In this document: positions 36,493-44,167 of the stretch, piece after piece
Layout of the letters: every line of letters begins with the position of its first letter
Numbering within the stretch: position 1 is the first letter of the stretch
Origin: Curtobacterium guangdongense
Lineage (GTDB): Bacteria; Actinomycetota; Actinomycetes; Actinomycetales; Microbacteriaceae
Assembly (NCBI RefSeq): GCF_049341845.1
Contig: NZ_JBMPIT010000006.1
Coordinates: forward strand, 186,001 to 250,000
Direction: 5' to 3'
Length of the DNA stretch: 64,000 nt
Notes under the pieces: model-generated
What the model was told of the DNA's origin: nothing
Seen by the model: the letters and a program-made list of their open reading frames with translations, nothing else
The model's database searches: none
Program-made: the position numbers and the translations under genes

Positions 36493-37269
36493 ATGTCGCT
36501 CACCATCGCCCAGCCGCGCACCTCGCTCCGCACCGCCGCCCCGGCACCCATCGACCTCGGCACGGTCACGCCGATCCGTCCCCGCCGTGCTGCCGTCCAG
36601 CCGGAGGCCACGACCATCCCGACCATCCCGACCAGCCCCGTGGTCGCCCCGCAGCGCAACCGTGCGCTGCCCGAGGGCACCGAGGCCCGCGGCTTCGCGC
36701 TCTACGTCGGCATCGACGAGGAGAAGGCCGCAGCCGCCGGGACCACACTCGCTGCGGTCGTGGAGCAGCTCAAGGCACTGACCGCACAGCTGGTCCCCAC
36801 CGCCGAGACCTACGCGGCAGTCGCCGTCGCCGCCGAGAACTCCGGCGGACGCGACGTCGACGTCGTCCGCCTCGCACTGCAGGACCGCTCGGCCGTCGCC
36901 GCGCGCAAGCAGGCCGAGAAGCCCGAGCCCGAGGAGACCGGCGTCGTCATCGACATCTCCCGGAAGCGCGTCGTGCTCGACGGCGAGGCCGCTCCCCTGA
37001 CGTACAAGGAGTTCGAGCTGCTGCAGTTCCTCGTCCTCCGCGAGGGGCGGACCGTCGACCGCTCGGCGATCATCGAGGGACTCTGGTCGGACGGCGAGGA
37101 CGAGACCCCGAACGAGCGGACGATCGACGTGCACGTGCGGCGCCTCCGGTCGAAGCTCGGCGCGTTCGAGGAGATCGTCCGTACGGTCCGTGGCGTCGGC
37201 TACCGCTTCGACCGTCATGCGGACGTCGCCGTGCGTTACGCGTCGACCCCGTCGCCCGACCTCTTCTGA
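36493..37269 (+). CDS. Winged-helix (OmpR/PhoB C-terminal type) DNA-binding protein without receiver
   Basis: The 258-residue protein ends with a full OmpR-type DNA-binding domain (about 155-240): LTYKEFELLQFLVLREGRTV, NERTIDVHVRRLRSKLG and RTVRGVGYRFD. There is no phospho-receiver domain; instead the first 60 residues are Ala/Pro/Thr-rich and the middle has a helical segment rich in Ala and Glu. Regulation must therefore not be by classic phosphotransfer. ATG 36493 has CGGAG about nine bases upstream. Orphan regulators of this layout occur in plant-associated Microbacteriaceae, which is recalled knowledge only. Confidence 0.85.
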   Translation: MSLTIAQPRTSLRTAAPAPIDLGTVTPIRPRRAAVQPEATTIPTIPTSPVVAPQRNRALPEGTEARGFALYVGIDEEKAAAAGTTLAAVVEQLKALTAQLVPTAETYAAVAVAAENSGGRDVDVVRLALQDRSAVAARKQAEKPEPEETGVVIDISRKRVVLDGEAAPLTYKEFELLQFLVLREGRTVDRSAIIEGLWSDGEDETPNERTIDVHVRRLRSKLGAFEEIVRTVRGVGYRFDRHADVAVRYASTPSPDLF

Positions 37270-37362
37270 GCCATCGGGGCACGCACACCCGACGCTTGTG
37301 CCCCTCTTGGTGAACTCGCAGCGAACGACGGCACTTCCGGCTGGCGCCCGTTACCGCTTCGT

Positions 37363-37475
37363 TATACAGTCGTTCGTGCAGACGGTGTTTGCTGTGGCAG
37401 CGTCTGCGGAATGTGATTGCAGGACACTCTTGGTGCAAGGGAGAGGGCCGGTCGCTCGATGAGCGGCCGGCCCTC
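37363..37475 (+). ncRNA. Candidate small RNA with terminal 15-bp hairpin
   Basis: A TATACA box at 37363-37368 precedes about 100 bases with no credible frame. They contain a 7-bp stem GCAGACG/CGTCTGC (37378-37407) and end in a 15-bp stem (37443-37475, 14 pairs plus one G-U, loop GAT). The 290-bp gap holds no gene. No T-tract follows, so it could instead be only the terminator of the winged-helix gene. Confidence 0.35.
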
Positions 37476-37559
37476 GTGCACGTCCGGAAGCGCATGTCCG
37501 CCCCCGGTGTCGGATGCCGTCGGTAGGCTGGAGGACCACCGGACAGAGGGAGTGACAGC

Positions 37560-38075
37560 GTGAACGACAAGGCGCGTGTCAGCGACAAGGCGACCGCGGT
37601 GGCCGCATGGGAAGCGCTGTTCCGCGCCCAGGTCACGGTGATGCGGAACCTCAACTCCGAGTTCCCCGGCGGGGAGATCTCGTTCAACGAGTACGACGTC
37701 TGCTTCAACCTCTCCACGCAGCCCGGACGACGCTGTCGGATGCGTGACCTCACCGGCCACCTCCTCCTGACGCAGCCGAGCGTCAGCCGCCTCGTCGACC
37801 GGCTCACCGCGCGCGGCATCGTCGAGAAGCAGCCGGACCCGACCGATGCCCGCGGGGTCATTGTGGCCCTCACGCCGCTCGGGTTCGACGTCTACCGCGC
37901 CGTCGCCGTCCAGCATGCGGCGAGCATCGCCGCCCAGGTCGGTGCCGGGCTCACGGAGGCGGAGCAGCGGACGCTGACCGACCTCTGCACCAAGTTGCGC
38001 GTCGCCTCGGCGGACGCCCCACCTGCCCGACGCATCGACCGGGCCCTGCCCCAGACCGATCCGGCCGTGGTGTGA
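37560..38075 (+). CDS. MarR family transcriptional regulator
   Basis: The 171-residue protein has the MarR winged helix: RRCRMRDLTGHLLLTQPSVS (recognition helix region), RLVDRLTARGIVEKQPDPTD and ARGVIVALT with the wing Asp-Arg. GTG 37560 has GGGAG eight bases upstream. It is the first gene of a coupled operon with a photolyase and a serine hydrolase, which it may control. Confidence 0.9.
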   Translation: MNDKARVSDKATAVAAWEALFRAQVTVMRNLNSEFPGGEISFNEYDVCFNLSTQPGRRCRMRDLTGHLLLTQPSVSRLVDRLTARGIVEKQPDPTDARGVIVALTPLGFDVYRAVAVQHAASIAAQVGAGLTEAEQRTLTDLCTKLRVASADAPPARRIDRALPQTDPAVV

Positions 38076-39421
38076 CGGGCTCGATCGTCTGGCTCCGCGA
38101 CGACCTGCGTCTCGCGGACAACCCCGCCCTGCGCGCCGGGATCGACCACGGTGGACACGTCACGGTGGTCTACGTACTCGACGACGAGAGCCCCGGCGTC
38201 CGAGCGATCGGCGCCGCCGCCCGGTGGTGGCTGCACCACTCCCTCGCCGCGCTCGACGCCGAACTGCACGACCGCGGCTCACGGCTGGTGCTCCGCCGAG
38301 GAGCGGCCGCTGACACGATCGACCGGCTCGTCGGGGACACCGGAGCAGAGGCGGTCTACTGGAACCGCCGCTACGGGGCTGCCGAGCGAGAGATCGACGC
38401 CGGCCTCAAGTCGTCGCTGACCGACCGCGGGATCGAGGCGCACAGCTTCGCGGCGAACCTGCTCTGGGAACCGTGGACCGTGCTCACCGGGCAGGGCGAG
38501 CCGTTCAAGGTCTTCACGCCGTTCTGGAACGCAGCGCAGGCGATGCCCGAACCGCGGCACCCCCTGCCGAAGCCCCGAGACCTCCCGACGCCGGCGCGTG
38601 CCACGGGCGATTCCCTCGACGACTGGGACCTCCTGCCGACCACGCCCGACTGGGCCGGCGGGCTCCGCGACACGTGGGAGCCCGGCGAGCAGGTCGCCGC
38701 ACGTCGGCTGGAGCACTTCGTCGACCACGCGCTCGAGGACTACGACCAGCGCGACGAGCCGTCGATGGACGCCACGAGCGGACTGTCCCCGCACCTGCGC
38801 TGGGGCGAGATCAGCCCGTACCAGGTGTGGCACCGACTGCACGAGCGACTCGAGCCCGACCAGCGCAAGCAGGCGCCGGGGTTCCTCCGGCAGCTGGCGT
38901 GGCGCGAGTTCAACTGGAACGAGTACTTCCACTGCGACGACATCGCGACGGTCAACGTCCGACGGGAGTTCGACGCCTTCCCGTGGCGACGCGCGTCCGC
39001 ATCCGAGCTCGAACGCTGGCAGCAGGGCAGGACCGGGATCGACCTCGTCGACGCCGGGATGCGCGAGCTCTGGCACACCGGCGCGATGCACAACCGGATG
39101 CGCCTGGTGACCGCGAGCTTCCTCGTGAAGAACCTCCTCGTCGACTGGCGTGTCGGTGAGCAGTGGTTCTGGGACACCCTGGTGGACGCCGACGCCGCGA
39201 ACAACCCCGGGAACTGGCAGTGGGTCGCCGGCTCCGGGTTCGACGCCGCGCCCTACTTCCGCGTCTTCAACCCCGAGCGGCAGCTCGAACGGTTCGACCC
39301 GCACCGGGAGTACGTGCGCCGATGGGTCCCGTCGGACGAAGACCGTCCCGAGCCGATGGTCGACCTCAAGGAGACCCGGAAGCGGGCGCTCGACGCCTAC
39401 GACAGGATGCGACACGCATGA
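38072..39421 (+). CDS. phr: Deoxyribodipyrimidine photolyase (CPD class I)
   Basis: The 449-residue flavoenzyme repairs UV pyrimidine dimers using blue light. The N-terminal antenna domain starts SIVWLRDDLRLADNPALRA; the FAD domain has FLRQLAWREFNWNEYF and the photolyase signature TGIDLVDAGMREL, WHTGAMHNRMRLVTASFLVK and NPGNWQWVAGSG. GTG 38072 overlaps the marR stop (GTGA). Cryptochromes are close relatives, but the repair-type Trp-rich motifs favour photolyase. Confidence 0.94.
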   Translation: MTGSIVWLRDDLRLADNPALRAGIDHGGHVTVVYVLDDESPGVRAIGAAARWWLHHSLAALDAELHDRGSRLVLRRGAAADTIDRLVGDTGAEAVYWNRRYGAAEREIDAGLKSSLTDRGIEAHSFAANLLWEPWTVLTGQGEPFKVFTPFWNAAQAMPEPRHPLPKPRDLPTPARATGDSLDDWDLLPTTPDWAGGLRDTWEPGEQVAARRLEHFVDHALEDYDQRDEPSMDATSGLSPHLRWGEISPYQVWHRLHERLEPDQRKQAPGFLRQLAWREFNWNEYFHCDDIATVNVRREFDAFPWRRASASELERWQQGRTGIDLVDAGMRELWHTGAMHNRMRLVTASFLVKNLLVDWRVGEQWFWDTLVDADAANNPGNWQWVAGSGFDAAPYFRVFNPERQLERFDPHREYVRRWVPSDEDRPEPMVDLKETRKRALDAYDRMRHA

Positions 39422-40857
39422 CGATCGACTCCGCCACGATCGAGCAGATCGACGCGCTGTTCCGGGACCGGGTCGACCGGGGCGTCGCGCCGAGCTCCGT
39501 GTGGGGCGTGTTCGACGCGGACGGACTCGTGTCCTCCGGTGGGCACGGCGACCGCGGGGACGGTGCTGCGCCGGACGCCGACACCGTGTACCGGATCGCA
39601 TCCTGCACGAAGAGCATCACGGCCGCGACACTCCTCGGTCTGGTCGCCGAGGGCCTGGTCTCCCTCGACGCACCGATCACCGACTTCGTCCCCGCGTTCG
39701 CCGACGTGCGGCTGCCGACACCGGACTCCCACGTCCCCATGCTCCGGATGCTGCTGACCATGTCCGCGGGGTTCCCCACCGACGATCCGTGGGGCGACCG
39801 GCAAGAGCCCATCTCCGACGACGAGTTCGACGCCGTGCTCCGTGCCGGCCTGTTGTTCGACTCCGTCCCCGGGACCGGTTTCGCGTACTCGAACCTCGGG
39901 TACGCCCTGCTCGGCCGTGCGATCGCCGTCGTGGCCGGTCGTCCGTTCACCGAGGTCGCCTCGGACGCCGTCCTCCGCCCGCTCGGGCTCGACGACACCG
40001 TCTTCACCGCCACCGACGCCCGCGGGTACGTCGTGGTCGGTGCCCGGCCGTACGACGGGTCATGGGAGCCCCTCCCCATCTCCGGCCCTGGTGCGTTCTC
40101 ACCGATCGGCGGGCTCTTCTCGACCGTCGCCGACCTGTCGCGGTGGGCACGGCACCTGTCGTCGGCGTTCGCCCCGATCCGCACCGGCACTCCCGCCGAG
40201 GCCGGACCGGTCTCCCCCGCCGATCGTCGGCTCATGCAGCAGGCGATGCGGCAGATCCCACGCAGCGCGTTCCCGAGCGCGAAGCGTCCGATCGGCTACG
40301 GCTTCGGGCTGTTCGTCGAGCACGACGACGTCCACGGCCCGATCGTCTCCCACTCCGGCGGCTACCCGGGCTTTTCGGCACACATGCGGTGGTCCGTGCA
40401 GACGGGCCTCGGTGTCGTCGCCTTCGAGAACGCGACACAGGCGAAGGTCTCCGTCCCGACCGAGACCGCGCACGACCTGCTGCTCGCCGCGACCGCGGCG
40501 ACGACCACCACCGGCCCGTCACCCGTGACGGTGCTCCCGGAGACGCGAGCCGCGCAGGCAGCCGTGTCGCGCCTCCTATCCGCATGGCGCGACGACCTTG
40601 CGGACGCGATCTGCACGCCGAACGTCGCCCTGGACGTGCCGTACGATCGCCGTCGCTCGGCGATCGCCGAAGCGGTCCGCACGGTCGGCGCCGATCTGTC
40701 GGCCGAACCGGTCGCGGAGGAGTCCTCCACGCCGACGCACCTCCGCTGGTGGCTGCCGGGGACGAACGGCCGACTCCGTGTGGAGATCCGGCTGGCACCG
40801 CTCGCCGCCGGGCTCGTCCAGACCATGATCTGCACGCCGGAGCCCGCCGAACGCTGA
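39418..40857 (+). CDS. Serine beta-lactamase-like hydrolase (class C/esterase fold)
   Basis: The 479-residue protein has the SxxK motif in YRIASCTKSITAATLLG, the YxN motif in FAYSNLGYALLG and HSGGYPGFSAHM in place of KTG, as in class C-like esterases and D-aminopeptidases. The last 100 residues form an extra domain of unknown role. No signal peptide is present, so it is probably cytoplasmic and not an antibiotic resistance enzyme. ATG 39418 overlaps the photolyase stop in ATGA. Confidence 0.85.
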   Translation: MTIDSATIEQIDALFRDRVDRGVAPSSVWGVFDADGLVSSGGHGDRGDGAAPDADTVYRIASCTKSITAATLLGLVAEGLVSLDAPITDFVPAFADVRLPTPDSHVPMLRMLLTMSAGFPTDDPWGDRQEPISDDEFDAVLRAGLLFDSVPGTGFAYSNLGYALLGRAIAVVAGRPFTEVASDAVLRPLGLDDTVFTATDARGYVVVGARPYDGSWEPLPISGPGAFSPIGGLFSTVADLSRWARHLSSAFAPIRTGTPAEAGPVSPADRRLMQQAMRQIPRSAFPSAKRPIGYGFGLFVEHDDVHGPIVSHSGGYPGFSAHMRWSVQTGLGVVAFENATQAKVSVPTETAHDLLLAATAATTTTGPSPVTVLPETRAAQAAVSRLLSAWRDDLADAICTPNVALDVPYDRRRSAIAEAVRTVGADLSAEPVAEESSTPTHLRWWLPGTNGRLRVEIRLAPLAAGLVQTMICTPEPAER

Positions 40858-40887
40858 GCACGGCGCCGCGGCCGCCGAGTCACTCGG

Positions 40888-41862
40888 TCACACCGGCGGG
40901 CGTCCCCCGACGAAGCCGACGGCGCGGGCTGCCACGCGGGTGCCCTCGCGTGCGGCCGCACCGACACGCACCGGATCGGTCGCCCACGCACGGATGAACC
41001 CCGCCGCGAACGCGTCACCCGCACCGATCCCGTCGACCACCGTGGCCGGCGTCGCCGGGACCCGCTGCGGGGTGCGCCCGGGACGCCCGACCAGCACGCC
41101 GTCGACTCCGAGCGTCACCACGACCAACGGGACGTGGCGGGTGAGCACGCGCACGGCGTCTTCCGGCCCGTCCGCTCCGGTGAGTTCGAGCGCCTCGGCA
41201 CGGTTCGGGATGATGAGGTCGACGCCGCGCACCGCCGCGAGGAACGCAGGACCGCCGACCAGGCGCACGGCCGCGACCGAGGACGGGTCGAGCGAGACCC
41301 GTGCGGCGCCGGTGCGTGCCCGGGCGACCAGGTCCACGAGGCGGTCCGTTCCGCCGGACCCGAGCATCGCTTCTCCGGTCAGGTGGACGATGTCGGCGCG
41401 TGCGACGAGTTCGATCGGCACGTCGGCGGCGGAGAGCAGGGCGCTCGCGGCCCCGTCCGTCATCGACGTCCTGCCGCGCTGTCCTCGGACCGAGACGAGC
41501 GCACCGGTCGACGTGCGGGCGTCGTACCGGATGTGCGGTCGGACGCCGGCGTCCTCGAGCGCGCGCTCGTGCCGGTAGACGTCGTCGACGCCGACCCGAC
41601 CCACCATGTCGACCTCGGCACCGAGCCACCCGAGCCACGTCGCGGTCGCGCCAGCAGCCCCGGCGGGGCGGTGTCGGATCACCGCAGCGGAGTCGTGGTC
41701 GCCGACCGCCGCCGCCCGGGTCTGGACGAGCACCCCGTCGAGCAGGTCGCCCACCACCAGGAACCGCTTCCCGACGCCGCGACGGCGCCCACCGACCCGG
41801 CCTCCATCGCTGGCCCTGGCGGCGCTCGGAGCGGCCCCGGAGGGCTCGGGCGGTGATGACAT
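40888..41862 (-). CDS. PfkB family carbohydrate kinase
   Basis: The 324-residue sugar or nucleoside kinase of the ribokinase superfamily has GRVGVDDVYR (where many have GxVG.D), IIPNRAEALEL and the anion-hole motif VDGIGAGDAFAAGF with the catalytic Asp. Substrate is unknown; ribose, fructose or a nucleoside are usual. TACACT ends seven bases before ATG 41862 (leaderless), so the 30-residue Ala/Gly/Arg-rich N-terminus is translated. The divergent TetR gene is a candidate regulator. Confidence 0.88.
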   Translation of the reverse strand: MSSPPEPSGAAPSAARASDGGRVGGRRRGVGKRFLVVGDLLDGVLVQTRAAAVGDHDSAAVIRHRPAGAAGATATWLGWLGAEVDMVGRVGVDDVYRHERALEDAGVRPHIRYDARTSTGALVSVRGQRGRTSMTDGAASALLSAADVPIELVARADIVHLTGEAMLGSGGTDRLVDLVARARTGAARVSLDPSSVAAVRLVGGPAFLAAVRGVDLIIPNRAEALELTGADGPEDAVRVLTRHVPLVVVTLGVDGVLVGRPGRTPQRVPATPATVVDGIGAGDAFAAGFIRAWATDPVRVGAAAREGTRVAARAVGFVGGRPPV

Positions 41863-41879
41863 CGCACTCAGTGTACGTG

Positions 41880-42016
41880 AAGGCGAGTAAATCTCCACTT
41901 TGCCGACGTTTTCCTTGCGTGCGCTATCAAAACTTTCAGCACAATGTCGAGCTCCGCCGCTAATATACATCTGGGTCGCATTCCAGCGGCCCGCTGAGAC
42001 CACCGCCGGAGACGAC
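41880..42016. promoter_or_regulatory. AT-rich divergent control region between pfkB and tetR genes
   Basis: This stretch is clearly richer in A and T than its surroundings. It contains TAATAT (41962-41967), suited as a -10 for the TetR gene, and an imperfect palindrome CTATCAAAACTTTCAG (41922-41937) resembling LacI/ROK-type sugar operators. The pfkB -10 TACACT lies at 41870-41875. Confidence 0.4.
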
Positions 42017-42592
42017 ATGCCGCGCAAGCCAGACCCGACCCTGAAGCCCGCCATCGTGCGCAAGGTCGCGCTGCACCTGCAGGACACCAAGATCGAAGAC
42101 GTGTCGGTGCGCAGCCTCGGGCGCGTGCTCGGCACCAGCGCGTACCCGATCGTGTACCACTTCGGCACGCGCGAGGCCCTGATCGACGCGGTCGTGGAGC
42201 ACCTCGCGGCAGCGACGGCCGACATCGTGCTCGACCCGGACGCCGACGACCTCGCACTCGCGTCCTACCTGGTGCAGGTGTTCGGCGGCCTCGACGACCC
42301 GGAGCGCTCCCTGGCCGCACGGCTCACCTTCGAACGCGGAGCCGTCGAGTCGCTCGACGGCCGCGTCCACGAGCGATCGGTGCACCGGGCGCAGATCGCG
42401 TCGATCGCCGGCTGGTGCCGAGCGCACGGCTACGGGGAACACGATGCCGACCATGCGGCACAGGCGGCGGTGCACCTCGCGCGCGGCATCCAGTGGGGCG
42501 CGATCGTGGACCGCGAACACGCCGATCCCGACACGGCCCTCCGCGACCTCGCGCACCGGCTCGTCGCCGGCGCGACCCTGACCTCGGCCTGA
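42017..42592 (+). CDS. TetR family transcriptional regulator
   Basis: The 191-residue protein has a TetR helix-turn-helix at 10-55: IVRKVALHLQ, EDVSVRSLGRVLGTSAYPIVYHFGTREALIDAV. The ligand-binding part has no recognisable specificity. ATG 42017 has GGAG six bases upstream behind a leader of about 45 bases. Being divergent from the PfkB kinase gene, it may control that gene. Confidence 0.88.
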   Translation: MPRKPDPTLKPAIVRKVALHLQDTKIEDVSVRSLGRVLGTSAYPIVYHFGTREALIDAVVEHLAAATADIVLDPDADDLALASYLVQVFGGLDDPERSLAARLTFERGAVESLDGRVHERSVHRAQIASIAGWCRAHGYGEHDADHAAQAAVHLARGIQWGAIVDREHADPDTALRDLAHRLVAGATLTSA

Positions 42593-42604
42593 CGCGACCC
42601 CGCG

Positions 42605-42650
42605 ACGGACGGGAGGCACGATGCCAGCTGGCACCGTGCCTCCCGTCCGT
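42605..42650. repeat. Hairpin repeat family B, copy 2
   Basis: Arms of 22 bp (42605-42626 and 42629-42650; one mismatch) enclose GC. The outer sequence ACGGACGGGAGGC equals copy 1, while the inner part has diverged (ACGATGCCA). It separates the convergent TetR and sodA genes and should terminate both. Confidence 0.82.
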
Positions 42651-42662
42651 TCTGCCGTCAGA

Positions 42663-43277
42663 TCAGAGCGTGACGAAGCGCTGCGACTTCGCGTTCGCGA
42701 AGCGAGCCGCGACGTTCTCCCAGTCGACGATGTTCCACACGGCCTTGACGTAGTCCGCCTTGACGTTGAGGTAGTCGAGGTAGAACGCGTGCTCCCACAT
42801 GTCGAGCATGAAGATCGGGACGAGACCGAAGGGCACGTTCGCCTGCTGGTCGAACAGCTGGAACGTGGTCAGCTTCTGGCCGACGGTGTCCCAGGCGAGG
42901 ACGGACCAGCCGGAGCCCTGGATGCCGGTCGCGACGGCGGTGAACTGGGCCTGGAACTTCTCGAAGGAGCCGAAGAACTCGTCGATGGCTGCAGCGAGCT
43001 CGCCCTCGGGGACCTTCGTGTCCGGGCCGAGGTTGGTCCAGAAGATCGAGTGGTTGACGTGACCGCCGAGGTTGAAGGCGAGGTCCTTCTCGAGCTTGTT
43101 GATCGCCCCGAGGTTGCCCGACTCGCGCGCTTCCGCGATCTGCTCGAGCGCGGTGTTCGCACCCGTGACGTAGGTCTGGTGGTGCTTGTCGTGGTGCAGC
43201 TGCATGATCTTGCCGCTGATGTGCGGCTCGAGTGCGGCGTAGTCGTACGGCAGCTCCGGCAGGGTGTACTCAGCCAT
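42663..43277 (-). CDS. sodA: Superoxide dismutase (Mn/Fe type)
   Basis: The 204-residue enzyme has all family landmarks: YTLPELPYDYAALEPHISGK, metal ligand His in MQLHHDKHH, GGHVNHSIFW, and the signature DMWEHAFYLDY. The Gly/Gln pattern IQGSGWSVLAW favours manganese or cambialistic use. It is cytoplasmic (no signal peptide). ATG 43277 is preceded by AAAGGAA. Confidence 0.95.
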   Translation of the reverse strand: MAEYTLPELPYDYAALEPHISGKIMQLHHDKHHQTYVTGANTALEQIAEARESGNLGAINKLEKDLAFNLGGHVNHSIFWTNLGPDTKVPEGELAAAIDEFFGSFEKFQAQFTAVATGIQGSGWSVLAWDTVGQKLTTFQLFDQQANVPFGLVPIFMLDMWEHAFYLDYLNVKADYVKAVWNIVDWENVAARFANAKSQRFVTL

Positions 43278-43322
43278 GTGAGTTCCTTTCGATCAGTGGA
43301 TGGGCGGATGGTGCTCCGCGGC

Positions 43323-43904
43323 TCACGAGAGCCGGGAACGATCGGTGAGGGAGTGGAATTCCCGGTTGTGGTAGACCAGCGGTTCGCCCCGCTCGTCCCC
43401 GATGACGATGTCGAGCACCTCGGCGACGACGACGGTCGAACTGCCGATCGGGGTCGTGGAGAGCGGTCGGCACCGCAGTGCGGACGCGGCGGAGGGCAGG
43501 TACCGGTCACCCGACGGGAGCGTGCCCCAGATCGGGTCGTCGGCCGCAGGACTGCCGGTCGACGCGAAGCGCCTCGCCAGGGCCACGCCGTGCGAGTCCA
43601 TGAGGTGGACCACGAACACCGGAGCCCCGAGGACGGCGCCGGCCGAGCCCGAGTTCGTCGAGAGCGAGAACACCAGGACGGGTGGGTCGATCGCCACACT
43701 CGCGACGCTGGACGCGGTGAGGCCGGTCGGTCCGTCCGGCCCCTCTGCGGTGATGACGGCGACACCCGCGGGGTGACCACGGAAGGCCGACTTGTAGGCG
43801 TCCGCGATGTTCGACGGGACGGCGTTCGCCGGAGCTGCTTCGGGCATGGGAGTCGTTGGTTCGTTCCTCGTTCGGATCGGTGCGGCTCGCCCCTCGGCGG
43901 CCAC
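43323..43904 (-). CDS. Flavin reductase-like FMN-binding protein
   Basis: The protein has the flavin reductase domain: FRGHPAGVAVITAEG, GLTASSVASVAIDPPVLVFS and HLMDSHGVALARRFA. It reduces FMN/FAD with NAD(P)H, often feeding a two-component monooxygenase, though no monooxygenase lies nearby. I place the start at GTG 43904, five bases after TACGTT; ATG 43847 (174 residues) is the alternative but lacks a ribosome binding site. A 24-bp palindrome fills the space between the -35 and -10 boxes. Confidence 0.85.
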   Translation of the reverse strand: MAAEGRAAPIRTRNEPTTPMPEAAPANAVPSNIADAYKSAFRGHPAGVAVITAEGPDGPTGLTASSVASVAIDPPVLVFSLSTNSGSAGAVLGAPVFVVHLMDSHGVALARRFASTGSPAADDPIWGTLPSGDRYLPSAASALRCRPLSTTPIGSSTVVVAEVLDIVIGDERGEPLVYHNREFHSLTDRSRLS

Positions 43905-43915
43905 GTCCCAACGTA

Positions 43916-43939
43916 TGACCTCAACCATGGTTGAGGTCA
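43916..43939. promoter_or_regulatory. 24-bp perfect palindrome operator of the flavin reductase gene
   Basis: The half-site TGACCTCAACCA is followed directly by its exact complement. It lies between TTGACC (-35 candidate, overlapping its edge) and the -10 TACGTT on the minus strand, so a bound dimer would block RNA polymerase. The site is long and exact enough to suggest a MarR/TetR/PadR-type repressor; its gene is not obvious next door. Confidence 0.7.
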
Positions 43940-44056
43940 ACGATTCCCAGGTTCCACGTATCCCGGGCGCGCCGGATGACGCCCCGTGACGCCGTTGCGC
44001 GCCCGCCGGCGCCTTCCCCCGCCCGCCCGCGCCCTACCGCGCCCGCCTACGGACGC

Positions 44057-44119
44057 GATCGAGGGAACAGAAGACGTCGGGTCCGCGGGCCGGACCCGAC
44101 GTTTTCTGCTCCCTCGATC
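44057..44119. repeat. Hairpin repeat family A, copy 2 (29-bp arms)
   Basis: Arms 44057-44085 and 44091-44119 pair at 27 of 29 positions around a 5-base loop. The outer arm GATCGAGGGAACAGAAGACG matches copy 1 at 28516. It follows the 3' end of the MFS gene by 48 bases on the minus strand and probably terminates it. The rest of the 263-bp gap is GC-rich and otherwise empty. Confidence 0.82.
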
Positions 44120-44167
44120 CGGAGCGCGCGCAGCGCGCAGCGCAGCGCGCGGCGCGCGGGCGCGCGC

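Noticed and set aside
39418..40857. Antibiotic resistance beta-lactamase
   Set aside because: There is no secretion signal, the KTG motif is HSG, and the gene is coupled to a photolyase; an esterase or peptidase role is more likely.
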